Source of the DNA: Legionella waltersii
GTDB taxonomy: Bacteria > Pseudomonadota > Gammaproteobacteria > Legionellales > Legionellaceae
Length of the DNA stretch: 64,000 bases
NCBI RefSeq assembly: GCF_001468085.1
Contig: NZ_LNZB01000060.1
Coordinates: 378,790-442,789 of the forward strand
Direction: 5' to 3'
In this document: positions 55,468-64,000 of the stretch, in pieces
How positions within the stretch are numbered: position 1 is the stretch's first letter
How the letters are laid out: each line of letters begins with the position of its first letter
Notes under the pieces: model-generated
What the model was told of the DNA's origin: nothing
Databases searched by the model: none
What the model saw: the letters and a program-made list of their open reading frames with translations, nothing else
Position numbers and translations under genes: made by a program

Positions 55468-56596
55468 CGTTTAACTCGTATAAGGTTGAGATAGTCATGG
55501 TCTGGTTGTGAAGCTTTGAATCGATCCCTTTTTTTTCACAAATTTCGCCATATGAATAAAAACCAATATCAATATGCTTATTCTCAAGGTACGAGGAGTG
55601 CATGGAGTTCAATTCATTAAAGGATCTTGCCCCTAAAACCATTCTTCTCCCAATACAAGAAATCATAATGCTTACAGAAGGCTCTATGGAATTGGAATTG
55701 CTTTGAACAAAGGCTTTTCTTGCTCCGTCAATTAATCCTTCATTAGTGCATCGCATCAAAGAAGCAAACCATCCTTGAGGAATTTCCCCAGCAAATATGA
55801 TCGATTTATCGTCCTCATTGATGGCCAAAATGGTTCTTACTACGGGTAAGGATTCGGTGTTTTTCCTAATCGCCAATGGAAAGAGCAAGCCTGATGAGGG
55901 TAATTTGCTTGCAAGATGACCCAAGTAACGCTTATACACTTCTAAAGCTGGCTCAGCGTCTATCTCATAAAGGATATTTTTAGTGGACTTGGTGATTTTG
56001 CGTTCCAAACCAAACTTAACCCAACCTCCCTCACACCCCGAGGATACTTGTATACTATCACCGTACAAGCCTAAACAAAGGATCCCACTGTCATGAAAGC
56101 CGTTGTGGTATATCCAATTGCTGGTAAAATTCTCCCCATCTGCAGCTACGCCGCCAGAAATAGGGATCTCTCGTCCTGAGTTTTTTTTGAAACCTAAAAT
56201 AAAATCATCTATGTTCATGTTAAAACCGCTACTTAACATAAAAACGTGCACTAAGTCTTTGTTGTACAATTTATCCGCCACGTGCTGACCGATTTGTACT
56301 AAATTTTTTTCACGGTAATCTGCAAGGGTTTCAATGAAAAACTGAGTCCTCTCAAATTGCATGACGACGTAAGTAAGGCTCTCATCATAAACCTCTCCGT
56401 TTAGTATTTCTCCAGCAGTAGAGCAACCAATGATTTGGGATTGGGGAAACGCTTGTTTCAGTTCTGCAATGATAGGAGCATCCTTAAGCATTTGAGAGCC
56501 AAAAAAGACTATAAGGGTTTGTTTTGAGTCCAATTGGGTATTGTGTTTATATTTCCAACCCAAATCGTGGAGGTATAGATTTTTCTCAATTTTCAT
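55451..56596 (-). CDS. nosP: FIST-domain sensor, NosP-type
   Basis: 381 aa matching FIST_N followed by FIST_C: IVFFGSQML, QIIGCSTAGEILNGEVYDES, ISGGVAADGENF and, in the second part, LYEIDAEPALEVYKRYLG and AGEIPQGW. FIST proteins of the NosP group bind heme and report nitric oxide to a co-encoded histidine kinase; this is described for L. pneumophila. The first gene of a tightly overlapping operon with a degenerate kinase and a GGDEF/EAL enzyme fits that role. Heme binding cannot be confirmed from sequence alone, and other FIST proteins bind amino-acid-like ligands. Confidence 0.78.
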   Translation of the reverse strand: MKIEKNLYLHDLGWKYKHNTQLDSKQTLIVFFGSQMLKDAPIIAELKQAFPQSQIIGCSTAGEILNGEVYDESLTYVVMQFERTQFFIETLADYREKNLVQIGQHVADKLYNKDLVHVFMLSSGFNMNIDDFILGFKKNSGREIPISGGVAADGENFTSNWIYHNGFHDSGILCLGLYGDSIQVSSGCEGGWVKFGLERKITKSTKNILYEIDAEPALEVYKRYLGHLASKLPSSGLLFPLAIRKNTESLPVVRTILAINEDDKSIIFAGEIPQGWFASLMRCTNEGLIDGARKAFVQSNSNSIEPSVSIMISCIGRRMVLGARSFNELNSMHSSYLENKHIDIGFYSYGEICEKKGIDSKLHNQTMTISTLYELNDDQIT

Positions 56597-56875
56597 TTTT
56601 CATCCGATCCATAAAGGTTTTAATGCTTCTCTTTTTCTAGACAAAAAAAGAAACTGTCTTTATATACATCGGCAACATACATCATTTGTTTAATTTTCTT
56701 TGGACTTTTTTAAAAAGCACTTATCTCTCCGCCGCAGTCACAATGTTCATTGTGAGCAACCTAGTCGTACCACATCAAGTGGAAAAATGCCAAAGTCGAG
56801 TTGCAAGCACTTTGCGAAATAGCAGGCTATATTTAGCAATAAGGTCTATACCTTTTCAAAATAGGTGATGAGCTG

Positions 56876-59347
56876 ATGTCAAAAAATTACAAGTATAATA
56901 ATCTAGAGGGCATTGAGCGTTTCGGAAGCGATATATCAACCCAATTAGATAGCCAGCTGCAAACACATCTTCCATCATCCATAGAGCATATCCCCTTGGA
57001 ACATCATAAGAAAAGAGACAAGGACGAAGAATTGCTTGCAATGTTATTCAGTAATATACCCCTTTCTTTGTTGGGCGAGCTCATCGCTTCATTGATTTTT
57101 GTAAAAATAGTTCACATCACCGAAAATATTTTTATAGAAAAATGGCTTTATTTTGAAATCAGTGGGTTGTTTGTTCAGCTCTTGGTGGTCCTTATGTATT
57201 ATAATAGAGACAACTTTTCTAAATTACCGTATCTGTATTATTACAAAATCAGTCTGGCCTTGACCTATATCAATATAGCCTGCTTGACTCTCTATACCTT
57301 CAACAACAATACCTTAATTATATCCCTTGGGATTGTCTATATCGCTTTGACTTCGGGCGGAAGCTTATTTCATTGTTACACAAAAAACACACATATTTTT
57401 TATATTGCATCGATTTTCATTCCCTACATATTCCTATGTTTGGCTCAAGGAGGAGAATTTATTTTTATTGGGATAGGTGCCTTAATTTATATGGTTGTAT
57501 CGATGTACGCCTCCAATCTATTGTATTTCTATCTGGTCCAATCCCTTGAACTTTCTTTCATCAAACACAAACGGTTAAATAAAATTATGAGGTTTCGAGA
57601 GCTTCTAAATAGAAAACAGCGTTCATTAACTCTACAAAAGAACAAACAAATTAAACTGGAAAAAGAGTTACTTACTTTAAACGAAACCATGCTTGCCGGT
57701 CATCAATTGCTGTCGCAAAAAAAACAAGAAACACTAAACATACTCGATATAGCATACAACTCGATCAATGAAGTAGTCATCAAAACCAAAGAGACTGGAG
57801 AAATAATAAAGGTAAACGATTCTTTCTTTAAGTGTTTCCAATTGTCCCATCATGAAAACGTTCAAGACTTTGTAAGGTATTTTCATAGTATAGTACCTCA
57901 ACATCATCCCCTTCACCGATTTTTTCCTTTTACACCACACTGCTTTGATGCTGATTTTTTATTGCAAACCTTGGACAATAAAACCTATGAAGTTCATTTA
58001 AAAATTACCCACAATAAGGAAAACATTTGGATAATCAACGAGATAACAGAAAAAATAGAACAAGCCACTTCAAAAGACCATCTTATGCATTATGATGAAC
58101 TCACCTCTTTACCTAACCGCCATCACTTTTATAAAACCCTTCAAACCTATATTGAAGAATCAAAACAAAGCAATACACTGCTCGCTGTTATTTTCATTGA
58201 TATTGATTATTTTAAAATGATAAACGACTCCTTAGGACATCAATACGGCAATCAATTACTCGTCTACTTCGGTAACTTATTGAGAAACACGCTAGATAAC
58301 AAAGACTATATAGCCCGATTGAGTGGAGACGAGTTTATTTGTTTAATAAAAAACTTAACCTATAAATCGGACATTGATTCGACCATTGAAAAAATACAGA
58401 AGGCTTTAAAGAAAAAAGTGAACCTTGGTCCAAACACAATTAGCATTCAAGCAAGTTTTGGAGTCAGTTATTATCCTTGTGACAGTCAAAGCGAAAACGA
58501 ACTGATTAGTCGTGCTGATAGTGCAATGTATCATGCAAAAAAAAAGAAAACCGAGTATTATGTTCGTTATCATCCTGACTTAACAAAAGAAAACAAACAA
58601 ACCCACCAAATGGGTACGGAATTAAAAAATGCGTTTCATTCAAAATTACTCCATCTAGTCTATCAGCCTGTCTTTTCAGCCAATGCTAAAACAATAGAAA
58701 AATTAGAGGTGCTGATACGGTGGCGAGATGAAGCTCCCCCGAGTTCTTTTATCCCCATAGCAGAGCAACTAGGATTTTTTCATGAGATAAGTCTATGGTT
58801 AATGGAGGAAGCCTGTAAAGCTCGTATAACACTAGATAAGATATTGACATCCCCTTTAAAATTTACGATTAATTTATCGACGAGCCAAGTACAAAATCCA
58901 AAACACATGTTTCAGTTGATTGAAATTATGAATCATACGGGGTGCCGTCCTGAATGGATTGAGTTCGAAATCAAAGAGCAAGCTTTAAGTTATATGGAAT
59001 ATACCAAAATGTTAATCAGTATAGCCCAAAAACATGGAATTGCGCTATCTATAGACAATTTCGGAACTGGGATATCTAGTTTAAGCTTGTTAAAAAATAT
59101 TCCGTTTGATACCTTAAAATTGGATAAGCAATTTATTCAACATGCTCATCATGAAAAAAAAGGGCAAAGTATTTTGGCATCTTTAATCCATCTGGCGCAT
59201 CAAATGAACTCAAGGGTATGCATCTGTGGTATAGAAACCAAAGATCAATTGCGCCAAGCACAAAAAGAACATTGCCTTTTGCAAGGATTTTATTTATCTA
59301 AGCCCCTAGATTTTATTTCTTTATCTAAAATTATTGGTAAATCATAA
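56876..59347 (+). CDS. Membrane GGDEF/EAL protein with altered active sites
   Basis: 823 aa, divergent from the nosP operon and of similar build: N-terminal membrane helices (~55-225), coiled coil, PAS-like region, GGDEF and EAL. The cyclase motif is SGDEF (~483), still compatible with activity, but the RxxD inhibitory site is absent (DNKD). In the EAL half EVLIRW, INLSTSQV, FEIKEQAL and KLDKQF are kept, while the double-Asp metal motif is DN (SIDNFGTGISS, ~724), which should weaken hydrolysis. A diguanylate cyclase or c-di-GMP receptor role is more likely than phosphodiesterase. AGGTGA precedes the ATG. Confidence 0.85.
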   Translation: MSKNYKYNNLEGIERFGSDISTQLDSQLQTHLPSSIEHIPLEHHKKRDKDEELLAMLFSNIPLSLLGELIASLIFVKIVHITENIFIEKWLYFEISGLFVQLLVVLMYYNRDNFSKLPYLYYYKISLALTYINIACLTLYTFNNNTLIISLGIVYIALTSGGSLFHCYTKNTHIFYIASIFIPYIFLCLAQGGEFIFIGIGALIYMVVSMYASNLLYFYLVQSLELSFIKHKRLNKIMRFRELLNRKQRSLTLQKNKQIKLEKELLTLNETMLAGHQLLSQKKQETLNILDIAYNSINEVVIKTKETGEIIKVNDSFFKCFQLSHHENVQDFVRYFHSIVPQHHPLHRFFPFTPHCFDADFLLQTLDNKTYEVHLKITHNKENIWIINEITEKIEQATSKDHLMHYDELTSLPNRHHFYKTLQTYIEESKQSNTLLAVIFIDIDYFKMINDSLGHQYGNQLLVYFGNLLRNTLDNKDYIARLSGDEFICLIKNLTYKSDIDSTIEKIQKALKKKVNLGPNTISIQASFGVSYYPCDSQSENELISRADSAMYHAKKKKTEYYVRYHPDLTKENKQTHQMGTELKNAFHSKLLHLVYQPVFSANAKTIEKLEVLIRWRDEAPPSSFIPIAEQLGFFHEISLWLMEEACKARITLDKILTSPLKFTINLSTSQVQNPKHMFQLIEIMNHTGCRPEWIEFEIKEQALSYMEYTKMLISIAQKHGIALSIDNFGTGISSLSLLKNIPFDTLKLDKQFIQHAHHEKKGQSILASLIHLAHQMNSRVCICGIETKDQLRQAQKEHCLLQGFYLSKPLDFISLSKIIGKS

Positions 59348-59622
59348 CAGTACTCAAAACAATTTGAAGAGGCAGCAAATCGCTACAAAAAACGCGTGAA
59401 TTTTTAATTGAGTGTTCTGTCACAATGAAAGCCTTGACTAGAATAAATAGCCAGGCTTATTAAGCGGAAAGAACCTATCTGTTTTTCTTTAAATCAAAAA
59501 ATAGAATCGTAGTTCTCGCTTCGATTCAACAGCTTTTTTAGGGTAAAAAATAGGTTCTTTGCATTAAATGCCAAAACAGCTATGATTTTAAGTAATGTTA
59601 ATTGTAATGAACGAGGGATTTT

Positions 59623-60078
59623 ATGCGCAATCTTAGGAGTGGATGTATTTTCTTGGTAAGTTTTTTTTCCTTAATTTTTAATTTACACGCCGCAAAAGCA
59701 TTTGAAACACAAGCTTTGGGTGCAAATGGATACGATTTAGTGGCCTATCAAACAGACGACAAAGCAGTTCCCGGAAGCAGTGATTTTTTTAGTTTCAACA
59801 ATGGGGTTACTTATTTATTTGCTACTCAATCCCATAAAGATTTATTTGATAAAAATCCGATGAAATATTTGCCTGCTTATGGTGGTTATTGTGCGATGGC
59901 AATGACACTGGGAAAAAAACATCCCACTGATCCTCAAGCCTTTCTGGTTGTCGATGGAAAATTATATCTCAATAAGGCAAAAGTAAGAGACAAATGGTTG
60001 CAAGACATACCAGGTCATATTAAAAAAGCAGATGCCATTTGGGAAAAAATAAAAGATACTGATCCTGCAAAACTTTAA
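59623..60078 (+). CDS. Exported YHS-domain protein
   Basis: 151 aa with a signal peptide ending near LHAAKA. The rest is a YHS-type domain: LGANGYDLVAYQTDDKAVPG, FATQSHKDLFDKNPMKYLP, YGGYCAMAMTLGKK and VVDGKLYLN. YHS domains often bind metals (the Cys-containing YGGYCA loop), and exported forms occur beside metal or redox genes. GAGGGA precedes the ATG. The flavin disulfide reductase gene follows after 70 bases on the same strand. Confidence 0.82.
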   Translation: MRNLRSGCIFLVSFFSLIFNLHAAKAFETQALGANGYDLVAYQTDDKAVPGSSDFFSFNNGVTYLFATQSHKDLFDKNPMKYLPAYGGYCAMAMTLGKKHPTDPQAFLVVDGKLYLNKAKVRDKWLQDIPGHIKKADAIWEKIKDTDPAKL

Positions 60079-60148
60079 TGAGAATAATAGGGATGCTTCC
60101 TTACAGGCCCCTTTTATGAATCACGATAAATGAATAGGGAAGAGAACT

Positions 60149-61534
60149 ATGGCCTTAAATTTTGATGCTATTATCTTGGGTGGTGGAAAGGGTGGAAAGA
60201 CACTTGCCATGTATTTAGCTCGAGCAAACCAACGAGTGGCGATGATCGAGGATAACCAAATTGGTGGAACCTGTATCAATGTTGCTTGCATCCCAACGAA
60301 AACCCTTGTCCAATCTGCCAAGGTTGCTCATTATATTCATAATGCTCAAAACTATGGTTTAGAGGCTTCTCTCAAACCAATCGATTTTAAAGCAATTCGA
60401 TCTCATAAAACCGCGGTGGTACAAGCCATGCGTGAGGCCAATAGGAAACAGTTTTTGGATTCAGGGATGGATCTGATGCTTGGTCGAGGGTATTTTATCG
60501 GTCCCAAACAACTCGAGGTGGAGCTATCAACTCCTCGTGACGGACAAAAAAAACTACAACTTACTGCAGACAAAATCATTATCAATACAGGTGCTCTGCC
60601 ATTTATTCCATCAATTAGCGGTATTCATGAAGTGAGTTATCTGACCAATGATACCTTAATGGAGTTGGACAAGGTCCCAGAGCATTTATTGATTATGGGT
60701 GGTGGTTACATTGGACTAGAGTTTGCGCAACTATTTCGCCGATTAGGTGCTAAAGTAACGGTGATAGAAGCGAGTCCTGATTTTCTGAATCGCGAAGATC
60801 CAGACATCGCCGCGGAGGTGTTACAAACTCTGCGAGATGAAGGGATAGACGTGCTTCTGAACACGCAAGTGAAAGCAGCACAGAATGAAGGCAGTAATGT
60901 CATGCTTACATTACAACAGCCGAGTGGAGTAAAAAAAATTCTTGGCACGGACCTTTTGGTATCAGTGGGTCGAGTGGCAAATACAAGGGGTTTACAGCTA
61001 GATAGAGCTGGGGTACAGCTTGATGATCGCGGTTTCATTAAAGTCAATGAATACCTTGAAACAACTGCTGAGGGCATATGGGCATTAGGTGATGTCAAAG
61101 GTGGGGCTCAATTTACCCATTTATCATGGGATGACTTCCGTATTTTAAAACATAATTTATCCAACCCAAATCATAAAGTATCAGCGCAAGGACGATTGAT
61201 TCCGTACACGGTTTTTCTTGATCCGGAATTAGCTCGGATTGGTTTATCGGAGTCACAGGCAAATGAGCAGGGCTATACCGTCAAAATAGCTAAGATTCCT
61301 GCGGCTATGATTCCTCGTGCGAGAACACAAGGTGAAACAAAAGGGGTATTGAAGGCAGTGATTGATGCAAAGACTGGCTTGATATTAGGAGCTACCATTT
61401 TTTGTGCCGAAGGAGGAGAAATATTGGGTGTCATTCAATTGGCGATGGAATTTGATATTCCCTACACAAAATTAGCCAATATCATGTTTGCCCATCCGAC
61501 CATGGCAGAAGCTATCAACTTGTGGTTGGTATAG
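60149..61534 (+). CDS. Flavin-dependent disulfide oxidoreductase (mercuric reductase/RclA-like)
   Basis: 461 aa with the class I pyridine nucleotide-disulfide layout: FAD strand AIILGGGKGGKTLAMYLAR, redox pair in GGTCINVACIPTK (Cys-x4-Cys), NAD(P) strand LLIMGGGYIGLEFAQLFRR, second FAD contact GIWALGDVKGG, and C-terminal FAHPTMAEAIN with the His/Glu couple. There is no HMA domain and no vicinal Cys pair at the C-terminus, so it is not a classical mercuric reductase. RclA-like metal or quinone reductases fit better. AGGGAAGAG precedes the ATG. Probably paired with the YHS gene. Confidence 0.87.
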   Translation: MALNFDAIILGGGKGGKTLAMYLARANQRVAMIEDNQIGGTCINVACIPTKTLVQSAKVAHYIHNAQNYGLEASLKPIDFKAIRSHKTAVVQAMREANRKQFLDSGMDLMLGRGYFIGPKQLEVELSTPRDGQKKLQLTADKIIINTGALPFIPSISGIHEVSYLTNDTLMELDKVPEHLLIMGGGYIGLEFAQLFRRLGAKVTVIEASPDFLNREDPDIAAEVLQTLRDEGIDVLLNTQVKAAQNEGSNVMLTLQQPSGVKKILGTDLLVSVGRVANTRGLQLDRAGVQLDDRGFIKVNEYLETTAEGIWALGDVKGGAQFTHLSWDDFRILKHNLSNPNHKVSAQGRLIPYTVFLDPELARIGLSESQANEQGYTVKIAKIPAAMIPRARTQGETKGVLKAVIDAKTGLILGATIFCAEGGEILGVIQLAMEFDIPYTKLANIMFAHPTMAEAINLWLV

Positions 61535-61661
61535 GAAAATACGACTTCAACCATTAAACGCACTTTTTCATGCTCATTTTTCATTAAGCAACATTAAAGA
61601 TTGATTATTTTTTAACTTCAATGTCAAATACAAGCCAAGAACTATAGGCGGGAATAATTCA

Positions 61662-62615
61662 ATGAAGGTTAAAAGTAACAACGTTTCATATCAAATTCCT
61701 TTTAAAAGAGCGATTTGCGAAGGTGATTCGAAGTCCGTTAAAAATCTATTAACAGCAAAAAAAGTCAATGTGGATGAACGATTTCAGGAATACGGCGATG
61801 AACTAAGAAATTCCACCCCTGTTTTTCTTGCGATTCAATTTGGGCAATCCGGTGTCTTAAAAGAGTTAATTGCAAATGGCGCATCCATCTCTAAACGAAT
61901 GATAGATCCAATGCTTAACTTGAGTATTACTCCATTGCTTGCAGCAATTATGCGGGAACAAGATGAGTTAGCTGATATTCTTATCGACTCTAGTAACATA
62001 GAGGAACTTAACTGGATTAGTGACGAAGTCCTTCCATCTACAAATTATAAAATGAATGCTTTGTATGCTGCTGTTTTTTATAAACGCATCAATGTAGTTA
62101 AAAAATTACTCTCAAAAGGTGTGGACGTAAATGGTGAATCGGCAGATCCTCTATATGCTGCCATTCTGGTGAACGATGAGGTGTTAATCACTTTGTTACT
62201 CACTCATGGCGTAAAAATTTCGGCTTCTAATTGCAACGATCTATATAAACTTCTTCAGCAAGAGACTACTACTGATAAGAATAGAGAAAAACAACTAATT
62301 ATTCTATCAAGCTTGCTGAAGGAAATTGAAAACCAAAAGTTAAACAATAATGAGGCATTTCAGTTTAGCTGGGAGAACGATGCCAAAATACGCTTGCAAA
62401 AACTACTTGATCAGCGCAATACAATTAAAGCATGCATTGATCGATCTATAAATCCTGAAGGGAAATTGCCCAGTAATCCACTGGGTATTTCTAGAGCTAT
62501 TTATGACTATTTAAGTTTTTTCCCAGGGGAAAACCCAGCTCCAGATGAAAAACAGGTGGTGAAAGAACAAGCGGGGGATTTGAATTTTTGGAATTCAATT
62601 TATCCACTATTGTGA
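61662..62615 (+). CDS. Ankyrin-repeat protein, effector-like
   Basis: 317 aa. Residues ~10-185 contain about five ankyrin-type units, for example FKRAICEGDSKSVKNLLTA, TPVFLAIQFGQSGVLKELIA, ALYAAVFYKRINVVKKLLSK and DPLYAAILVNDEVLITLLLT. The C-terminal ~130 residues are helical without a known domain and end NFWNSIYPLL. No signal peptide. Such proteins bind other proteins and many are Dot/Icm effectors in Legionella; the target is unknown. GGCGGGA lies before the ATG. Confidence 0.75.
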   Translation: MKVKSNNVSYQIPFKRAICEGDSKSVKNLLTAKKVNVDERFQEYGDELRNSTPVFLAIQFGQSGVLKELIANGASISKRMIDPMLNLSITPLLAAIMREQDELADILIDSSNIEELNWISDEVLPSTNYKMNALYAAVFYKRINVVKKLLSKGVDVNGESADPLYAAILVNDEVLITLLLTHGVKISASNCNDLYKLLQQETTTDKNREKQLIILSSLLKEIENQKLNNNEAFQFSWENDAKIRLQKLLDQRNTIKACIDRSINPEGKLPSNPLGISRAIYDYLSFFPGENPAPDEKQVVKEQAGDLNFWNSIYPLL

Positions 62616-62714
62616 GAGAGAAGATTTTATAATCGTTAGAGCAATTGTTTGGAAATCCATTGATGGTAAAGGTCAATGGATTGTTTAGCCGCCCATGTAA
62701 AATTGAAAATAAGT

Positions 62715-63995
62715 TTATTGTTGACTTGTTAACGTTTGGTTGGGGGACAATTTGGCCACAGCATGATCTTTTTTTTCTGTTTTAAAAATGCCAATTTTGC
62801 TTGTTGTCAGGGCTATTTGATGAAATAGTTGGTTTTGTATATAAGCACGTACTCTCATTTCAAAATGCCCGAAAATTCCATCAGCCGCTAAGGCACTTAC
62901 TTTAGAGCCAAATCCACTCTCACTCCCTTCCACTTTATCAAAAGCAAATTCTGGATGAGCTTGGGTCATGCAGATGTTTTGGTCTAAATTTTCTCCCACC
63001 GTGTCAATGCATAAATCATTCACTTTAATTGATGCAGTACCTTTAAGCCCACATGCTGCATCTAAATTATAACCTTGATGATGCACATAAATGACCTTTA
63101 AAGCCTCTCGTCGACTGTTTGCATTTAATCTATGTTGAGTGGAAAAGAGGGCAACATCTGCAGATATTGCTTTAGGAGCAAAGCACTCTACAAGAAATCC
63201 TGCTCTTTTTGGATCACCCAAATCTTGATACATACTAGCTCCGTATGAAGCAGCAATAACCTGTGATCCTCGGCAAATTCCGCATAAGGGTTTGGGTTTA
63301 GAGGCGCTCTGCTGTATATAAACCAAGCTAAATTCCAAGGCATCACGTCTTGCATCGAAAAGTTCCGAATTCGGATATTTAGGCAGTTGGGTTTTAGGAT
63401 CCAATGGTTTACCATAAAAGCGTGGGTCAATATCCTGACCACCGGGGATTAATACACCATCAACTTGTTCAAACATAGACTGTGCATAAGCATATATTGC
63501 TGACATCTGAGGAAACTTTTGTTGATCTTTGGAATGAAGCTCTCTCATCAATTTAATCATTAACATAGGAAAACCAATTTGTACTGTTTTCCAGTACTCT
63601 GGGAAAGCTTGAAAAATTTCAAGGGCTGATAATTGAGTATTTTGTGCAGAAAATTTAACAAATGCCGCGTTTTTTAATTGTTGTATCTCTGCCTCAGCTA
63701 ATTGACTTAGTTCAGCAACTTCGGCATCTAAAACCTTTTCATTGACAGGAGGGCAATAATCCATATTTATAGGATTTAGTTGGCGTTCTCGCAACATTTT
63801 TTCAGCTAACGTTGCGGCTATGCCAGGTGCACTATTATTCCATGAAACCAGGATAGTCGGCTGTTTCTTATCAACAATGATTTGATCAAATTTGATTGTT
63901 TTATCGGTAAGCAACTCTCTTACCCGGAGCCTATCAGTAGCTTGCATGGTAATGTCTGAGGCTTTAGCTCCACCCACAATAGTTATATAGCTCAT
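62715..63995 (-). CDS. C26-type class I glutamine amidotransferase-like protein with N-terminal extension
   Basis: 426 aa if it starts at ATG 63995, 5 bases from the window edge; an upstream start cannot be excluded. Residues ~175-360 are a class I GATase domain of the PuuD/gamma-glutamyl hydrolase (C26) kind: GVLIPGGQDIDPRFYG, nucleophile LCGICRGSQVIA (Cys241), HHQGYN and AHPEF (His347, Glu349). The family hydrolyses gamma-glutamyl bonds. The first ~170 residues (TIVGGAKASDI onward) are an extension absent from PuuD, and there is also a ~60-residue tail. That length is unusual and could reflect an effector, though this is inference. Confidence 0.75.
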   Translation of the reverse strand: MSYITIVGGAKASDITMQATDRLRVRELLTDKTIKFDQIIVDKKQPTILVSWNNSAPGIAATLAEKMLRERQLNPINMDYCPPVNEKVLDAEVAELSQLAEAEIQQLKNAAFVKFSAQNTQLSALEIFQAFPEYWKTVQIGFPMLMIKLMRELHSKDQQKFPQMSAIYAYAQSMFEQVDGVLIPGGQDIDPRFYGKPLDPKTQLPKYPNSELFDARRDALEFSLVYIQQSASKPKPLCGICRGSQVIAASYGASMYQDLGDPKRAGFLVECFAPKAISADVALFSTQHRLNANSRREALKVIYVHHQGYNLDAACGLKGTASIKVNDLCIDTVGENLDQNICMTQAHPEFAFDKVEGSESGFGSKVSALAADGIFGHFEMRVRAYIQNQLFHQIALTTSKIGIFKTEKKDHAVAKLSPNQTLTSQQ

Positions 63996-64000
63996 TGGAC

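Noticed and set aside
60149-61534. Mercuric reductase as the exact function
   Set aside because: The redox pair is present, but there is no HMA domain, no C-terminal vicinal cysteines and no other mer genes.

Overview
The window looks like a Legionella chromosome (Legionellaceae, Gammaproteobacteria). The evidence is AT-rich DNA, an unusual density of large orphan proteins with eukaryote-like or host-directed folds (a CE-clan cysteine protease, ankyrin repeats, a CCR4-like phosphoesterase, kinase-like and coiled-coil/membrane proteins), a FIST-degenerate kinase-GGDEF/EAL operon laid out like the L. pneumophila NosP locus, and families of GC-rich palindromic repeats between genes. I cannot fix the species from sequence alone. 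I see no rRNA, tRNA, complete insertion sequence or CRISPR array.

Layout. 1-7.4 kb: CE-clan protease, FNR-like oxidoreductase, a 1030-aa protein pairing a C58-like protease motif set with ankyrin repeats, and two small effector-like genes, one behind a possible PmrA box. 7.4-11.6 kb: Cu+ P-type ATPase and an APC permease. 11.8-15.8 kb: an EEP phosphoesterase that appears circularly permuted, an acidic protein and a membrane/coiled-coil protein. 15.9-18.4 kb: a class III adenylate cyclase split by a 124-bp MITE-like insertion with a perfect 5-bp target duplication. 18.5-25.7 kb: MFS transporter, kinase-like protein, APH-family phosphotransferase, double GNAT and two orphans. 25.7-29.3 kb: one minus-strand operon of a 47-aa peptide, two tandem YcaO paralogues (one intact, one degenerate) and a LysR regulator. 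This is the best candidate for an undescribed system, a RiPP-like pathway. 29.5-34.6 kb: orphan genes, a 795-bp composite repeat element, a GrpB fragment and a shikimate-kinase-like/LuxR fusion. 34.7-38.5 kb: NTF2-like secreted protein, a TPC-motif P1B ATPase, a split YeeE/YedE pair and a GFA protein. 38.6-50.9 kb: pentapeptide protein, a 32-residue tandem-repeat protein, housekeeping enzymes (DJ-1/PfpI, Nudix, RF-like, L,D-transpeptidase, GST, Ada), a possible CheD/CNF-like deamidase and an M28 peptidase remnant cut by a second composite element. 51-59.3 kb: NosP-type operon and a divergent second GGDEF/EAL protein. 59.6-64 kb: YHS protein, flavin disulfide reductase, ankyrin protein and a C26-type amidotransferase.

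How it fits together. Most of the window is a mosaic of single genes, many plausibly Dot/Icm effectors (inference), with three coherent modules: the peptide-YcaO-YcaO-LysR operon, the NO/c-di-GMP operon, and the metal/sulfur group at 35.3-38.5 kb. Four repeat families recur: the MITE-like element, the GGGGACGGACCCC palindrome, the REP-like GAGCCGCG palindrome, and the composite element carrying 76-78-bp REP-like units. They sit between genes and have broken at least one gene outright and possibly a second.
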